Source of the DNA: Leisingera aquaemixtae
Lineage (GTDB): Bacteria > Pseudomonadota > Alphaproteobacteria > Rhodobacterales > Rhodobacteraceae
Reading direction: 5' to 3'
Length of the DNA: 64,000 bases
NCBI RefSeq assembly: GCF_001458395.1
Contig: NZ_CYSR01000030.1
Coordinates: 186,001 to 250,000, forward strand
A program made the translations under genes and the position numbers. Below, one piece after another: positions 1 to 9,760 of the stretch. A model generated the notes under the pieces. It was not told the DNA's origin. It did no database searches and saw only the letters and a list, made by a program, of their open reading frames with translations. The stretch's first letter is position 1, and every line of letters begins with the position of its first letter.

Positions 1-173
1 AGCAGGAAGTCGCGGCAGTTGTCGCTTGCCAAATTCAGCTTGCGCCGCAGCAGACGCCAGCCGAGCACCACACCGCGTGCCTGCAGATAGTTCATCCATT
101 GCTCAACCGCGCTGGCAAAGCTCAGCGCCTTGGCCTCGTGGTGCAGGTCGATGGAGCAGTGATACAAGTTCAT
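1..173 (-). CDS. DUF6614-like small protein, 3' end cut by window edge
   Basis: The reading frame begins with ATG at 171-173 and runs off the left edge, giving 57 visible codons that begin MNLYHCSIDLHHEAKALSF. An AAGGGG ribosome site lies 7 bases before the start. The sequence (cytosolic, no signal peptide, WRLLRRKLNLA motif) resembles the DUF6614 family of small roseobacter proteins, whose function is unknown. It lies downstream of gyrA in the same direction, separated from it by a hairpin. The family assignment is from memory of similar sequences and is moderately sure; that it is a gene is likely because start, ribosome site and open frame agree. Confidence 0.6.
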   Translation of the reverse strand, partial: MNLYHCSIDLHHEAKALSFASAVEQWMNYLQARGVVLGWRLLRRKLNLASDNCRDFL

Positions 174-249
174 GGGGCATCCCCTTGCTGAGAAAACGAA
201 CCTTGACCGCAAGAATGCCTGAAACCCGTTAGGGGGCCGTTAACAAAGC

Positions 250-279
250 GAACGCCGCCCTGGCAACAGGACGGCGTTC
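250..279 (-). terminator. Hairpin after gyrA
   Basis: An 8-bp outer stem GAACGCCG/CGGCGTTC encloses a further CCTG/CAGG stem and a GCAA loop, 23 bases past the gyrA stop. On the minus strand it is followed by a weak T-rich stretch, so it probably terminates or stabilises gyrA mRNA before the next small gene. Confidence 0.6.
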
Positions 280-301
280 AAATCTTTCAGCTGCGCGGGG
301 C

Positions 302-3040
302 TTATTCCTCGCCGCTGTCCTCCTCTTCGCCGTTTTCGGCGATCCAGGCGACAGAGACCACTTCCTCGCCCTTGCCGGTGTTGAACACCCGCACGCCGCC
401 GGCAGAGCGCGAGCGGAACGAGATGCCATCGACCGGCACCCGGATCGACTGGCCCTTGGAGGTGGCCAGCATGATCTGGTCGTCCAGCTCCACCGGGAAG
501 GAGGCGACGATCTCGCCGCCGCGCATCGCCTTGTCCATCGCGGTCACGCCCATGCCGCCGCGCCCGCGCACCGGGTAGTCGTGCGAGGACGACAGCTTGC
601 CCGAACCGCCCGCGGTGATTGTCAGGATCAGGTTCTCGGCTGCCGACATCTCTGCATAGAGCTCGGTGGAGAAGTTCGGATCCTCGGGCGCATCCTCGTC
701 AGTGGTTTCCGCATCGTCGGTCAGGCCCGCCATCGCCCGGCGCATCTTAAGGTAGGCGGTGCGCTGCTCCGGCGTGTATTTGGAGTGGCGGATCACCGAC
801 ATCGACACAACGCTGTCCTCGCCGGTCAGCCTGATGCCGCGGACACCGGTGGATTCGCGCGAGTTGAACACGCGCACGTCGGTGGAGCGGAAGCGGATGG
901 CGCGGCCGGAGTTGGTGAACAGCATCACGTCGTCGTCTTCCGAGCAGATGCGCACGTTCACCAGTTTTACGGAGCCGTCTTCCGGCAGTTTCATCGCGAT
1001 CTTGCCGTTGCGGCGGACGTTGGTGAAGTCCGACAGACGGTTGCGGCGCACGTCGCCGCCGCTGGTGGCGAAGACCACCTGCAGGTTTTCCCATTCCTCG
1101 TCCGGCACATCGACCGGCATGATGGCGGCGATGGAGACGCCGGTCGGGATTGGCAGGATGTTGACGATGGCCTTGCCCTTGCCGGTGCGGCCGGACTGCG
1201 GCAGGCGCCAGGTCTTCAGCTTGTAGACCATGCCGTCGGTGGTGAAGAACAGAAGCTGGGTGTGGGTGTTGGCCACAAACAGCGTGGTCACCACGTCCTC
1301 TTCCTTGGTCTGCATGCCGCTGAGGCCCTTGCCGCCGCGCTTCTGGGCGCGGAAATCGGCCAGCGGCGTGCGCTTGATCCAGCCGCCGGAGGTCACGGTC
1401 ACCACCATGTCCTCGCGCTCGATCAGGTCCTCGTCCTCCATGTCGCCGGACCAGTCGACGATCTCGGTGCGGCGCGGCACGGCGAAGTTGTCGCGCACTT
1501 CGCGCAGCTCGTCACTGATGATGCCCATGATGCGCTCGCGCGAGGACAGGATTTCCAGATAGTCCTTGATCTTGCCGGCCAGTTCTTCCAGCTCGTCCGT
1601 GACTTCTTTCACGCCGATCTGGGTCAGGCGCTGCAGGCGCAGTTCCAGAATTGCGCGGGCCTGGGCTTCGGACAGGTTATAGGTGCCATCGTCGTTTGCC
1701 GTATGGGTCGGATCGTCGATCAGCGCGATGTATTCGAAGATCGGCTGTGCCGGCCAGCGGCGGGTCATCAGCTTTTCACGCGCTTCAGCGGCGTCCGCGG
1801 ACTGGCGGATGGTGGTGACGATCTCGTCGATATTGGTCACCGCCACGGCCAGGCCGCACAGGATATGGCTGCGCTCGCGGGCCTTGCGCAGCAGATGCGC
1901 CGTGCGCCGGGCCACCACGTCTTCTCGGAAATCGATGAAGGAGGTCAGGAACCGGCGCAGCGTCAGCTGTTCCGGCCGGCCGCCGTTCAGCGCCAGCATG
2001 TTGCAGCCGAAATAGGTCTGCATCGGGGTGAAACGGTAGAGCTGGTTCAGCACCACCTCGGGGGTTGCGTCGCGTTTCAGCTCGACCACCACCCGCACGC
2101 CGTTGCGGTCGGATTCATCCTGCACGTGGGCGACGCCCTCGATCTTCTTCTCGCGGACCTGCTCGGCGATCTTCTCGATCATCGCGGCCTTGTTCACCTG
2201 ATAGGGAATCTCGTCCACGACAATGGCATAGCGGTCCTTGCGGATCTCCTCCACGCGGGTCTTGGCGCGGATGATGACGCTGCCGCGGCCTTCAAGATAG
2301 GCCTTGCGCGCGCCGGCACGGCCCAGCATCAGCGCGCCGGTCGGGAAGTCGGGGCCGGGGATGTATTCGATCAGCTGCTCGCTGGTCAGGTCCGGATCCT
2401 CGATCAGCGCCAGCGTGGCGTCGACCACTTCGCCCAGGTTGTGCGGCGGGATGTTGGTGGCCATACCAACGGCGATGCCGCCAGCGCCGTTGACCAGCAT
2501 GTTCGGGAAGCGGGCCGGGAGCACGGTCGGCTCGCGGTCCTTGCCGTCGTAGTTGTCCTGGAAATTGACGGTTTCTTTCTCGATATCCGCCAGCAGCGCC
2601 GCGGCGGGCTTGTCCATGCGCACCTCGGTGTAGCGCATGGCCGCCGGGTTGTCGCCGTCCATCGAGCCGAAGTTGCCCTGGCCGTCCAGAAGCGGCAGCG
2701 ACATCGAGAAGTCCTGCGCCATCCGCACCAGCGCGTCATAGATCGCGCTGTCGCCGTGCGGGTGGTATTTACCCATCACGTCGCCGACCGGGCGCGCCGA
2801 CTTGCGGTAGGCCTTGTCATGGGTGTTGCCGGATTCGTGCATCGCATAGAGAATGCGGCGGTGCACCGGTTTCAGGCCGTCCCGCAGGTCCGGGATGGCG
2901 CGGCTGACGATGACCGACATCGCATAGTCGAGATACGAGTTGCGCATCTCGGCTTCGATGGAAACGGTCGGCCCATCATATGCCGGGCGTCCCGGCAGAT
3001 TTTCTTCCATATTTTCAGGAGTTTCCGGCGTATCGCTCAC
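302..3040 (-). CDS. gyrA: DNA gyrase subunit A
   Basis: This 912-residue protein is the breakage-reunion subunit of the GyrA2GyrB2 topoisomerase that introduces negative supercoils. Visible features are the winged-helix core, the catalytic tyrosine at Y137 (RYTEVRMDK), the quinolone-determining region around residues 93-110 with the wild-type-like serine (S98, E. coli S83) and aspartate (D102, E. coli D87), and the GyrA box QKRGGKG that starts the DNA-wrapping C-terminal domain. An acidic insertion ([14 protein letters not shown]) lies within that domain, as in other alphaproteobacteria. The start used is GTG at 3038-3040, giving [10 protein letters not shown]; an in-frame ATG ten codons later is an alternative, and neither has a strong ribosome site. 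The gene is divergent from usg. A quinolone-sensitive allele is inferred from the two residues. Confidence 0.97.
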   Translation of the reverse strand: MSDTPETPENMEENLPGRPAYDGPTVSIEAEMRNSYLDYAMSVIVSRAIPDLRDGLKPVHRRILYAMHESGNTHDKAYRKSARPVGDVMGKYHPHGDSAIYDALVRMAQDFSMSLPLLDGQGNFGSMDGDNPAAMRYTEVRMDKPAAALLADIEKETVNFQDNYDGKDREPTVLPARFPNMLVNGAGGIAVGMATNIPPHNLGEVVDATLALIEDPDLTSEQLIEYIPGPDFPTGALMLGRAGARKAYLEGRGSVIIRAKTRVEEIRKDRYAIVVDEIPYQVNKAAMIEKIAEQVREKKIEGVAHVQDESDRNGVRVVVELKRDATPEVVLNQLYRFTPMQTYFGCNMLALNGGRPEQLTLRRFLTSFIDFREDVVARRTAHLLRKARERSHILCGLAVAVTNIDEIVTTIRQSADAAEAREKLMTRRWPAQPIFEYIALIDDPTHTANDDGTYNLSEAQARAILELRLQRLTQIGVKEVTDELEELAGKIKDYLEILSSRERIMGIISDELREVRDNFAVPRRTEIVDWSGDMEDEDLIEREDMVVTVTSGGWIKRTPLADFRAQKRGGKGLSGMQTKEEDVVTTLFVANTHTQLLFFTTDGMVYKLKTWRLPQSGRTGKGKAIVNILPIPTGVSIAAIMPVDVPDEEWENLQVVFATSGGDVRRNRLSDFTNVRRNGKIAMKLPEDGSVKLVNVRICSEDDDVMLFTNSGRAIRFRSTDVRVFNSRESTGVRGIRLTGEDSVVSMSVIRHSKYTPEQRTAYLKMRRAMAGLTDDAETTDEDAPEDPNFSTELYAEMSAAENLILTITAGGSGKLSSSHDYPVRGRGGMGVTAMDKAMRGGEIVASFPVELDDQIMLATSKGQSIRVPVDGISFRSRSAGGVRVFNTGKGEEVVSVAWIAENGEEEDSGEE

Positions 3041-3233
3041 GTTGGCTGCCCGCTCTTTCTTCTGGGTCTATATCTTGTGTTCGCACCCTATCAGATACCG
3101 TATATGCGGCGCAAGCAGGCAGCCGGGAACAGCGGCAACAGGCCGTTCACACATCGGTAACGCACTGTTTTTGAGGAAATTAACCAATACCAGCCTAGCA
3201 TTATCAGAAGGGGGCCAAGATTGGAGGCTGAAA

Positions 3234-3503
3234 ATGGAGACCAGCGAAACCGAGCTGATGCTGAAAGGATACGGGCTGACCACGGCGGAATTCACCTACC
3301 GGATGCCCGATTTCACCCGTGTCCTGAATACATTTGTCTGGCAGGAGTACGATCTGGCGCCGGATCATCCGCGGCTGTTCGAGTTCATCGAGTTCTGGCA
3401 GCGCGAGATTGAGGGTCCGCTGCATTCGGTGCGGTTCAACCACCGCAAGATGATCGGCCCCGGTGAATGGCGCAACGTGGTCGGGGAATTCCAGATCCAC
3501 TAG
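3234..3503 (+). CDS. usg: Usg family protein
   Basis: An 89-residue cytosolic protein starting METSETELMLKGYGLTTAE, matching the small Usg family found across alphaproteobacteria. Its molecular function is not known. The ATG at 3234 is chosen because GGAGG sits 6 bases upstream; longer frames that begin further left run across the gyrA promoter region and are unlikely. The length matches the family. The gene stands alone, divergent from gyrA, with about 180 non-coding bases behind it that hold only a weak GC-rich hairpin near 3531-3549. Confidence 0.85.
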   Translation: METSETELMLKGYGLTTAEFTYRMPDFTRVLNTFVWQEYDLAPDHPRLFEFIEFWQREIEGPLHSVRFNHRKMIGPGEWRNVVGEFQIH

Positions 3504-3684
3504 GCCATCCTGTCCCGACGGCAACAGGCAGGCCCGGGAACCGCCGGGCTGTTCCTTGGCTATTGCGGGAGCCAAAGCGCGGCCTTACTCCTATGCGTGT
3601 TAAAAAGTCTGGTGCGGCACCGCAGCGCCGGACAGCGCCAAACGGTGGCGGGCAGTCGATAAACAGGCAATACGGCAGGATTTA

Positions 3685-4812
3685 ATGCGCACATATATCT
3701 TGGGAAACCAGTTCGAGAACGCACTGGAGGCCACTCTTACCATCCGCGAGAGCCTGTATGGCCGGGACGGCGACGATACCTTTTCAATCTATCATCACGA
3801 CGAAGGCGCCGGTGTGTATGCCGATCTGTCGGACCGGTTTTTCGGCGGTGCCGGCAATGACACGATCAGTTCGCTCAATTTCGATCTGACGGCGGGCAGC
3901 ACGCTGCGCGACTACAGCCAGCTCAGCTTTCACGGCGGGGCCGGGTATGACACTGTGTCCTCGCAGATCGACGTGCAGATTACCGGCGGCTTCACCCTGG
4001 ATCTTTCGCAGATCGAAACGAGCGTTCGGTCGGTCGAACATTGGGATTACGGCATAGATCTGGGCACCAGCACAGGCGACGGCGAATTTGTCATCCGGGC
4101 CGGGCGGCAGGACGACACGCTGGATATCCGGCAGTGGGAAGCGGCAGGGGATGCGAGTATCAAGGTTAAGACCCTGGCCGGGAACGATCATGTCAAATAT
4201 TCCACCGTCGAGGATGTCAGCGATCTGCGTGTGAACACCGGCGGGGGCAATGACTATTTTGAATTCAACGGGTTCTGGAACATCACCGCTGACCTTCGCG
4301 TCTCCACTGGCAGGGGCAAGGATACGGTGGTCATCAACGGAACCACCATCGCTTATCCCGACGGTTTGACGGCGGATATCCGCACCGGTGCCGGCGCCGA
4401 CACGATCGTTCTGGAAGGGATGCACTCAGAGAGCCTGAATTCGGGCGCGGGCAATGACGATATCTATATCCTGACCGGCAGCTTCAGGAATGCCGCCGAC
4501 ACAATCACGACCGGGGCGGGCAAGGACGAGCTGTTCATCGAATTGGACGCCTACTCCACCGTTGCGGTGCTGGATGACTTCTCGGCCGAGAACGACGTGT
4601 TTGTGTTTGACGCTGGCGAGGCCAGAGGAACCATCTCCCGCAACACCGATGTAACCTTCGACAGGACGGAGTGGCAGAACGCCAGCGAAGACCGCCTGTA
4701 TATGAGCAACGCCGAGAACAAGCTGTATTATGGCGATAACGTGCTGGTGGACTTCACCACCGACGTGACATTGAGCGCTGCCAATTTCACCACCGGCGAC
4801 TGGGAGTACTGA
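3685..4812 (+). CDS. RTX-like calcium-binding beta-roll protein
   Basis: A 375-residue acidic protein, rich in Asp, Gly and Thr, made almost entirely of repeats of the GGAGNDT type: DGDDT near residue 31, then GGAGNDT, GGAGYDT, GGGNDYF, GRGKDT, GAGADT, GAGNDD and GAGKDE. Such nonapeptide-like turns bind calcium and fold into a parallel beta roll in RTX toxins, proteases and adhesins. There is no N-terminal signal peptide, which fits type I secretion through a C-terminal signal, but no ABC/HlyD transporter genes are nearby. No catalytic domain is recognisable. It is convergent with the radical SAM gene, 7 bases apart. An extracellular or surface role is inferred from the repeats. Confidence 0.85.
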   Translation: MRTYILGNQFENALEATLTIRESLYGRDGDDTFSIYHHDEGAGVYADLSDRFFGGAGNDTISSLNFDLTAGSTLRDYSQLSFHGGAGYDTVSSQIDVQITGGFTLDLSQIETSVRSVEHWDYGIDLGTSTGDGEFVIRAGRQDDTLDIRQWEAAGDASIKVKTLAGNDHVKYSTVEDVSDLRVNTGGGNDYFEFNGFWNITADLRVSTGRGKDTVVINGTTIAYPDGLTADIRTGAGADTIVLEGMHSESLNSGAGNDDIYILTGSFRNAADTITTGAGKDELFIELDAYSTVAVLDDFSAENDVFVFDAGEARGTISRNTDVTFDRTEWQNASEDRLYMSNAENKLYYGDNVLVDFTTDVTLSAANFTTGDWEY

Positions 4813-4819
4813 AAACCCC

Positions 4820-5773
4820 TCAGGCGGAGCAGCTGGCCCCCCCAAGGACGCAGAATTTGGCGCAATGGGGGTGGTTCAGCTGCACCGGGGTTTCGGCTTC
4901 GGCCAGGGTGGTGCCCAATTCGAACTCCGGCGCGTAGGGCAACAGGGTGCAGGCCAGAACGGCGGGTGTCTCTGCGCCCTTGCGCTTGACCACCATCCGC
5001 GAGGACGCGCACATTACACTGTCCGGCGATTTGTTGAGGATGCCCCAGCAGGCGCTTGTGATTTCAGGGACTTCCACACGCTCGTCCATTTCCGGAAACA
5101 GCACTGTCTGGCCCGGGTCCTGGGCGTCGATGGCGAACCCGTGCTGTTCAAACAGCGCGGCATAGCCGGCACGGGCCTCCGCCTCGCTCTCGCCCCAGAC
5201 GGTGCGGCCGGCAACTGCCATCCGGAAGCCGTTTTCGCGCAGCCACTTCATGCCTTCGAGTGTCTTGGCAAAGCTGCCTGTGCCGCGTTCCTTGTCATGC
5301 AGGTCGGCACTGTGGTGGTCGACGGAGATCCGCAGGGTCAGCTTGTCCCCGAACGCCTCCCGCAGGTCCAGCAGCCCGGCTCTCACCGTTTTGCGCATCA
5401 TCGGGCGCATGGCGTTGGTCAGGATCAGCACCTCGAAGCCGCGCTCCAGCGCGGAGCGGGCCATCGCGGTCATCTCCGGGTTCATGAAAGGCTCGCCGCC
5501 GGTGAACCCGATTTCGCGGACCGGCCATGCGCGCGCGGCGATCTGATCCAGATAGCTCCGCACCTCGGCCTCGGTCAGGTAGACCAGTGCATCGTTGGTG
5601 GGGGAACTCAGGATATAGCAGTTGCTGCATTCGATATTGCACAGCGTGCCGGTGTTGAACCACAGGGTTTCCGGGCGGCTGAGCGGCACAGAGGCGCGGT
5701 CCTGACCATCTGCCGTCACGTAAGCGTCTTGAAACTTGCCTAGGTTCGCGACGGGTTTTTGCAGGTCTTTCAT
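4820..5773 (-). CDS. Radical SAM enzyme with cysteine-rich C-terminus
   Basis: A 317-residue protein with the radical S-adenosylmethionine cluster motif CX3CX2C at C45, C49 and C52 (CNIECSNCY) and a GGEPFMNP SAM-binding motif. The C-terminal third holds six more cysteines (in SACWG, VMCAS, LACTL, HCAKFC and the last residues SCSA), suggesting a SPASM/twitch-like domain with an auxiliary iron-sulfur cluster. Substrate and reaction cannot be deduced; SPASM-type relatives often modify peptides, but no precursor peptide is evident beside it. AGAGGA precedes the start and a TATAAG -10-like box lies upstream. It is divergent from zwf and convergent with the RTX-like gene. Confidence 0.85.
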   Translation of the reverse strand: MKDLQKPVANLGKFQDAYVTADGQDRASVPLSRPETLWFNTGTLCNIECSNCYILSSPTNDALVYLTEAEVRSYLDQIAARAWPVREIGFTGGEPFMNPEMTAMARSALERGFEVLILTNAMRPMMRKTVRAGLLDLREAFGDKLTLRISVDHHSADLHDKERGTGSFAKTLEGMKWLRENGFRMAVAGRTVWGESEAEARAGYAALFEQHGFAIDAQDPGQTVLFPEMDERVEVPEITSACWGILNKSPDSVMCASSRMVVKRKGAETPAVLACTLLPYAPEFELGTTLAEAETPVQLNHPHCAKFCVLGGASCSA

Positions 5774-5913
5774 GCAGATGTCCTCTGGGGCAGTTCCTTT
5801 CGCCGGAAGCTACCTTATACTGGGCAGGAAATGAAAGCAGCCGGGCAGGCACATGACAGGGATGTGAGCGGCGGTGTGCCGCGCTTGCCCCGGCTTAGAC
5901 AGGAAGAACAATA

Positions 5914-7389
5914 ATGGTTTCGCGTGTCATACCGGTCGATCCGTTTGACCTGGTGATTTTCGGCGGCACCGGCGATCTGGCGCAGCGCAAGATTCTGCCT
6001 GCCCTGTTCCGCCGCCATTGCGCCGGCCAGCTGCCGGGCGGCGAGCGGATTATCGGCGCCGCGCGGACCGCTATGAGCAGCGCGGACTACCGCACCGTCG
6101 TGGCAGAAGCGATCCGCGCGCATGCAGGCCCAAAAGCCTGCGGCGGCGGTGCGCTGGAGGCGTTCCTGGAGCGGATCAGCTATGTCGCGCTGGATGCCTT
6201 GGGCGAGGCGGGCTGGCAGCAGCTTTGCAGTGCGCTGGAGGGCACGGAGGAGCAGCGGATCCGGGTGTTCTATTTCTCCGTGGGGCCGGGCCTGTTCGGT
6301 CCGCTGGCGGAACGGCTGCACCGCTACGGGCTCGCCACCCCGCAGACGCGGATCGTGGTGGAGAAACCCTTTGGCCACGATTTGGCCTCCGCGCGCGAGC
6401 TGAACCGGACGCTGGCCAGCCATTTCGACGAAGGCCAGATCTACCGGATCGACCATTACCTGGGCAAGGAGACGGTGCAGAACCTGATGGCGGTCCGGTT
6501 CGGCAACATGCTGTTTGAGCCGTTGTGGAACAGCCAGTACGTGGATCACATCCAGATCACCGTGGCCGAAACCGTCGGTGTGGAGGGGCGCGAGGAGTAT
6601 TACGAGCGCGCCGGCGCCATGCGCGACATGATGCAGAACCACCTGATGCAGCTTCTGTGCCTGATCGCGATGGAGCCGCCTGCGAAATTCGACCCGGACG
6701 CGGTGCGCGACGAAAAGCTCAAGGTGATCCGCGCCCTGGACCCGGTGGAGCCGCATCACATCGTGCGCGGCCAGTATCAGGCGTCGCTGGACCCGGAGGC
6801 ACCGCATCCGTCCTACCGCGGGCTGGTCGGCAACCCGCGCAGCACCACTGAAAGCTATGTGGCGCTGAAGGCGCATATCAGCAATTGGCGGTGGGCCGGC
6901 ACGCCGTTTTATCTGCGCACCGGCAAGCGGCTGGTGAACCGGTCCTCCGTCATCAACGTGATGTTCAAGGATGCGCCCCATTCGATTTTCGGGGCGGAGG
7001 CCGGGCGCCATGCCAACCATCTGAAGATCCGTTTGCAGCCGAACGAGGGCATCACGCTCAGCGTGACCATCAAAGAGCCGGGGCAGGGCGGGATGCGGCT
7101 GGTCGACGTGCCCCTGGACATGAGCTTTGCCGAGGCGCTGGGGCCGGAGGGCGGCGATCCGCCAGATGCCTACGAACGGCTGATTATGGATGTTGTGCGC
7201 GGCAACCAGACGTTGTTTATGAGAGGGGACGAGGTGGAGGCCGCCTGGGCCTGGACCGATCCGATAATTGAGGGCTGGAAATCCAGGGGCGATGTGCCTA
7301 AACCCTACGTTAGCGGTACCACCGGTCCGGAGGATGCCGATTTGCTTATGCGCCGCGACGGGCGTGAATGGAGGGGGATCAACCCATGA
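5914..7389 (+). CDS. zwf: Glucose-6-phosphate 1-dehydrogenase
   Basis: This enzyme oxidises glucose 6-phosphate to 6-phosphoglucono-1,5-lactone with NAD(P)+, the first step of the oxidative pentose phosphate and Entner-Doudoroff routes. The 491-residue protein has the nucleotide-binding motif GGTGDLAQRK at 17-26, EKPFGHD at about 150-156, and the substrate-binding active-site signature RIDHYLGKE at 178-186. Length is typical. AGGAAG precedes the ATG. It is the first gene of a packed operon: its TGA stop overlaps the pgl start codon (ATGA), so translation of the two is probably coupled. Confidence 0.97.
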   Translation: MVSRVIPVDPFDLVIFGGTGDLAQRKILPALFRRHCAGQLPGGERIIGAARTAMSSADYRTVVAEAIRAHAGPKACGGGALEAFLERISYVALDALGEAGWQQLCSALEGTEEQRIRVFYFSVGPGLFGPLAERLHRYGLATPQTRIVVEKPFGHDLASARELNRTLASHFDEGQIYRIDHYLGKETVQNLMAVRFGNMLFEPLWNSQYVDHIQITVAETVGVEGREEYYERAGAMRDMMQNHLMQLLCLIAMEPPAKFDPDAVRDEKLKVIRALDPVEPHHIVRGQYQASLDPEAPHPSYRGLVGNPRSTTESYVALKAHISNWRWAGTPFYLRTGKRLVNRSSVINVMFKDAPHSIFGAEAGRHANHLKIRLQPNEGITLSVTIKEPGQGGMRLVDVPLDMSFAEALGPEGGDPPDAYERLIMDVVRGNQTLFMRGDEVEAAWAWTDPIIEGWKSRGDVPKPYVSGTTGPEDADLLMRRDGREWRGINP

Positions 7390-8057
7390 AATTCAACGAA
7401 TACCCTGACCAGGACATGCTGGCGATTGAAGTCGCGAATGAAATTGCCGGAGATCTGAAAACACATCTTCTGCACCATGACACAGTCTCTTTCGCGGTTG
7501 CCGGCGGCACCACGCCCGGGCTCATCTTTGACGATCTTTGCGCCGCGGACATTGAGTGGGACCGGGTACATGTGATGGCAACGGACGAACGCTGGGTGCC
7601 GCAGGAGCATGCCCGCTCCAACGCGGCGATGATCCGGGCGCGGCTGCTGCAGAACCGGGCCGCTGCGGCGCAGTTCCTGCCGTTCCACGTGCCTGAACGG
7701 GAGCCGGAGGAGGTGCTGGCGGAGCTTGAAAGCCGGGTGGTGCCGGAACTGCCGCTGTCGGTGCTGCTGCTGGGGATGGGCGAGGACATGCACACCGCCT
7801 CGCTGTTTCCGGGGGCAGAGGGGCTGCTGGAGGCGCTGGAGCCGGATGCGCCTGCGCTTACAGTGATGCGCCCAAGCAGCCAGCCCGAAGCGCGGGTCAG
7901 CCTGACGGCGCGGGTGCTGGATGGCGCCATTGCCAAGCATCTGGTGATTTTCGGCGACGCTAAACGGCGGGCGCTTGAACAGGCGATGACGCTGCCGCCG
8001 GAAACGGCACCGGTCCAGGCTGTATTGTCCGAGGCGTCCGTGCATTGGGCACCTTGA
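7386..8057 (+). CDS. pgl: 6-phosphogluconolactonase
   Basis: A 223-residue cytosolic protein of the glucosamine-6-phosphate isomerase/6-phosphogluconolactonase family. It hydrolyses 6-phosphogluconolactone made by Zwf to 6-phosphogluconate. Motifs seen are AGGTTPGLIFDDL near the N-terminus, TDERWVP in the middle and LLLGMGEDMHTASLFPG, all conserved around the phosphate and active-site pocket. The start at 7386 overlaps the zwf stop as ATGA; a slightly longer frame from 7368 would run further into zwf and lacks support. The pgi gene begins 17 bases after the stop. Confidence 0.96.
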   Translation: MKFNEYPDQDMLAIEVANEIAGDLKTHLLHHDTVSFAVAGGTTPGLIFDDLCAADIEWDRVHVMATDERWVPQEHARSNAAMIRARLLQNRAAAAQFLPFHVPEREPEEVLAELESRVVPELPLSVLLLGMGEDMHTASLFPGAEGLLEALEPDAPALTVMRPSSQPEARVSLTARVLDGAIAKHLVIFGDAKRRALEQAMTLPPETAPVQAVLSEASVHWAP

Positions 8058-8074
8058 ATTCAGGAAAGTTAACT

Positions 8075-9679
8075 ATGTTCGATGCCTTGAAGACGCTGCA
8101 TGCCGAAAAATGCGGCGAAAATATTCCTGACCTGTTCGAGAAGAACCCGCAGCGCGCCAGCGCGTTCAGCGTGCGGTTCGAGACGCTGTTGTTCGACTAT
8201 TCCAAGACCCGGATCACTGAAAAGGTGCGCGAGGGTCTGATTGAACTGTGCGAGGTGCAGGACGTCGCCGGGCGGCGTGCGGCGATGTTCGGCGGCGGCC
8301 TGATCAACGAGACCGAACAGCGCGCGGTGCTGCATACCGCCCTGCGCGACCCGGACGGGCCGGACCTGCTGGTTGATGGAGAGGACGTGCGCGCGCCCTT
8401 GCGGCACACGCTGGAGCGGATGGAGGATCTGGCGCGCCGGGTGCGCTCCGGCGCGCTGGCCGGGCCTGGCGGTGCCTTCACCGATGTGGTCAACATCGGC
8501 ATTGGCGGCTCCGATCTGGGGCCGGTGATGGCAACGCTGGCGCTGGCGCCGTATCACGATGGCCCGCGCTGCCATTTCGTGTCCAACGTCGATGGCGCCC
8601 ACATTCACGACATTCTGCAACGGCTTGATCCCAAAACAACTTTGGTGATTGTCGCCTCCAAGACATTTACCACTGTCGAAACCATGACCAACGCCGCCAC
8701 GGCGCGGCGCTGGGTGGAGGCAGGCGGCGGCGCGGCGGCGCGCCAGTTTCTGGCGCTGTCGACGTCGGAGGAGGAAACCGCGGCCTTCGGCATCCCGCCG
8801 GAGCATGTGTTCGGCTTTGAAGATTGGGTCGGCGGGCGCTACTCGGTCTGGGGCCCGATCGGGCTGAGCCTGATGCTGGCGGTCGGGCCGAAGCATTTCC
8901 GGGATTTCCTGGTAGGCGGCAAGTCGATGGACGACCACTTCCGCACGGCCCCCTGGGAGCAGAACATGCCGGCGATGCTGGCGCTGACCGGGATCTGGCA
9001 CCATCAGGTCTGCGGCTGCCCGACCCGCGCGGTGCTGCCCTATGACCAGCGGCTGCGGCGCCTGCCGGCCTATCTGCAGCAGCTGGAAATGGAATCGAAC
9101 GGCAAGTCGGTTGCCATGGACGGCACGCCCTTGCCCTACAATTCCGGCCCGGTTGTCTGGGGCGAACCCGGCACCAACGGCCAGCACGCGTTTTACCAGC
9201 TGCTGCATCAAGGCACCACGGTTGTGCCAGCCGAGTTTCTGGTTGCCGCCAAGGGGCATGAGCCGGAGCTGGACCAGCACCACCAGCTGCTGGTGGTGAA
9301 TTGCCTGGCGCAATCCGAGGCGCTGATGCGCGGCCGCAGCCTGGAAGAGGCCTGCGCGCTGATGAAGGCCGCCGGCTATGAAGGCGCAGAGCTGGACCGG
9401 CAGGCGCGGCACCGGGTGTTCCCGGGCAACCGGCCCTCCACCACGCTGATCTACCCGCAGCTGACGCCCTATGTGCTGGGCCAGATCATCGCGCTTTATG
9501 AGCACCGGGTGTTCGTCGAGGGTGTGATTCTGAGCATCAACTCCTTTGACCAGTGGGGCGTGGAGCTGGGCAAGGAACTGGCCAATTCCCTGCTGCCGCT
9601 GCTGCGCGGCGAGGGGTCTGCGGACGGCAAGGACGGATCAACCCGGGCGCTTCTAAAGTTTGTTCAGGACGCGCAGTAG
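8075..9679 (+). CDS. pgi: Glucose-6-phosphate isomerase
   Basis: A 534-residue enzyme that interconverts glucose 6-phosphate and fructose 6-phosphate. Visible are the sugar-phosphate-binding segment GIGGSDLGP, the SKTFTTVET phosphate loop, the family signature around DWVGGRYSVWGPIG, MESNGKS, and a QHAFYQLLHQG segment with a catalytic histidine. The ATG at 8075 is chosen because CAGGAAAG lies just upstream; a frame beginning 30 bases earlier would overlap pgl. As third gene of zwf-pgl-pgi it can recycle fructose 6-phosphate back into the oxidative branch, as expected in an organism that uses mainly Entner-Doudoroff for sugars (the last point is inference; edd and eda are not in the window). 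Confidence 0.97.
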   Translation: MFDALKTLHAEKCGENIPDLFEKNPQRASAFSVRFETLLFDYSKTRITEKVREGLIELCEVQDVAGRRAAMFGGGLINETEQRAVLHTALRDPDGPDLLVDGEDVRAPLRHTLERMEDLARRVRSGALAGPGGAFTDVVNIGIGGSDLGPVMATLALAPYHDGPRCHFVSNVDGAHIHDILQRLDPKTTLVIVASKTFTTVETMTNAATARRWVEAGGGAAARQFLALSTSEEETAAFGIPPEHVFGFEDWVGGRYSVWGPIGLSLMLAVGPKHFRDFLVGGKSMDDHFRTAPWEQNMPAMLALTGIWHHQVCGCPTRAVLPYDQRLRRLPAYLQQLEMESNGKSVAMDGTPLPYNSGPVVWGEPGTNGQHAFYQLLHQGTTVVPAEFLVAAKGHEPELDQHHQLLVVNCLAQSEALMRGRSLEEACALMKAAGYEGAELDRQARHRVFPGNRPSTTLIYPQLTPYVLGQIIALYEHRVFVEGVILSINSFDQWGVELGKELANSLLPLLRGEGSADGKDGSTRALLKFVQDAQ

Positions 9680-9716
9680 GGCGCTGGACGGACCCCCGCC
9701 CGGAAGCCGGGCCAAC

Positions 9717-9744
9717 GATCTGCCTGAGCGTCCTCAGGCAGATC
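9717..9744. terminator. Perfect 12-bp hairpin between convergent genes
   Basis: GATCTGCCTGAG and CTCAGGCAGATC pair perfectly across a CGTC loop, 37 bases after pgi and before the end of the convergent small gene. There is no T-tract on either side, so it may act as a bidirectional pause, terminator or mRNA 3'-end stabiliser. Confidence 0.6.
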
Positions 9745-9760
9745 CGGACCGTGCGCTTCC

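Noticed and set aside
581-3160. Long plus-strand open frame antisense to gyrA
   Set aside because: It mirrors gyrA in a GC-rich genome, has His/Val/Asp-rich low-sense composition, no ribosome site and no recognisable domain.
3504-3684. Short frames in the gap between usg and the RTX-like gene
   Set aside because: No ribosome site, unnatural composition, and only a weak GC-rich hairpin is visible there.
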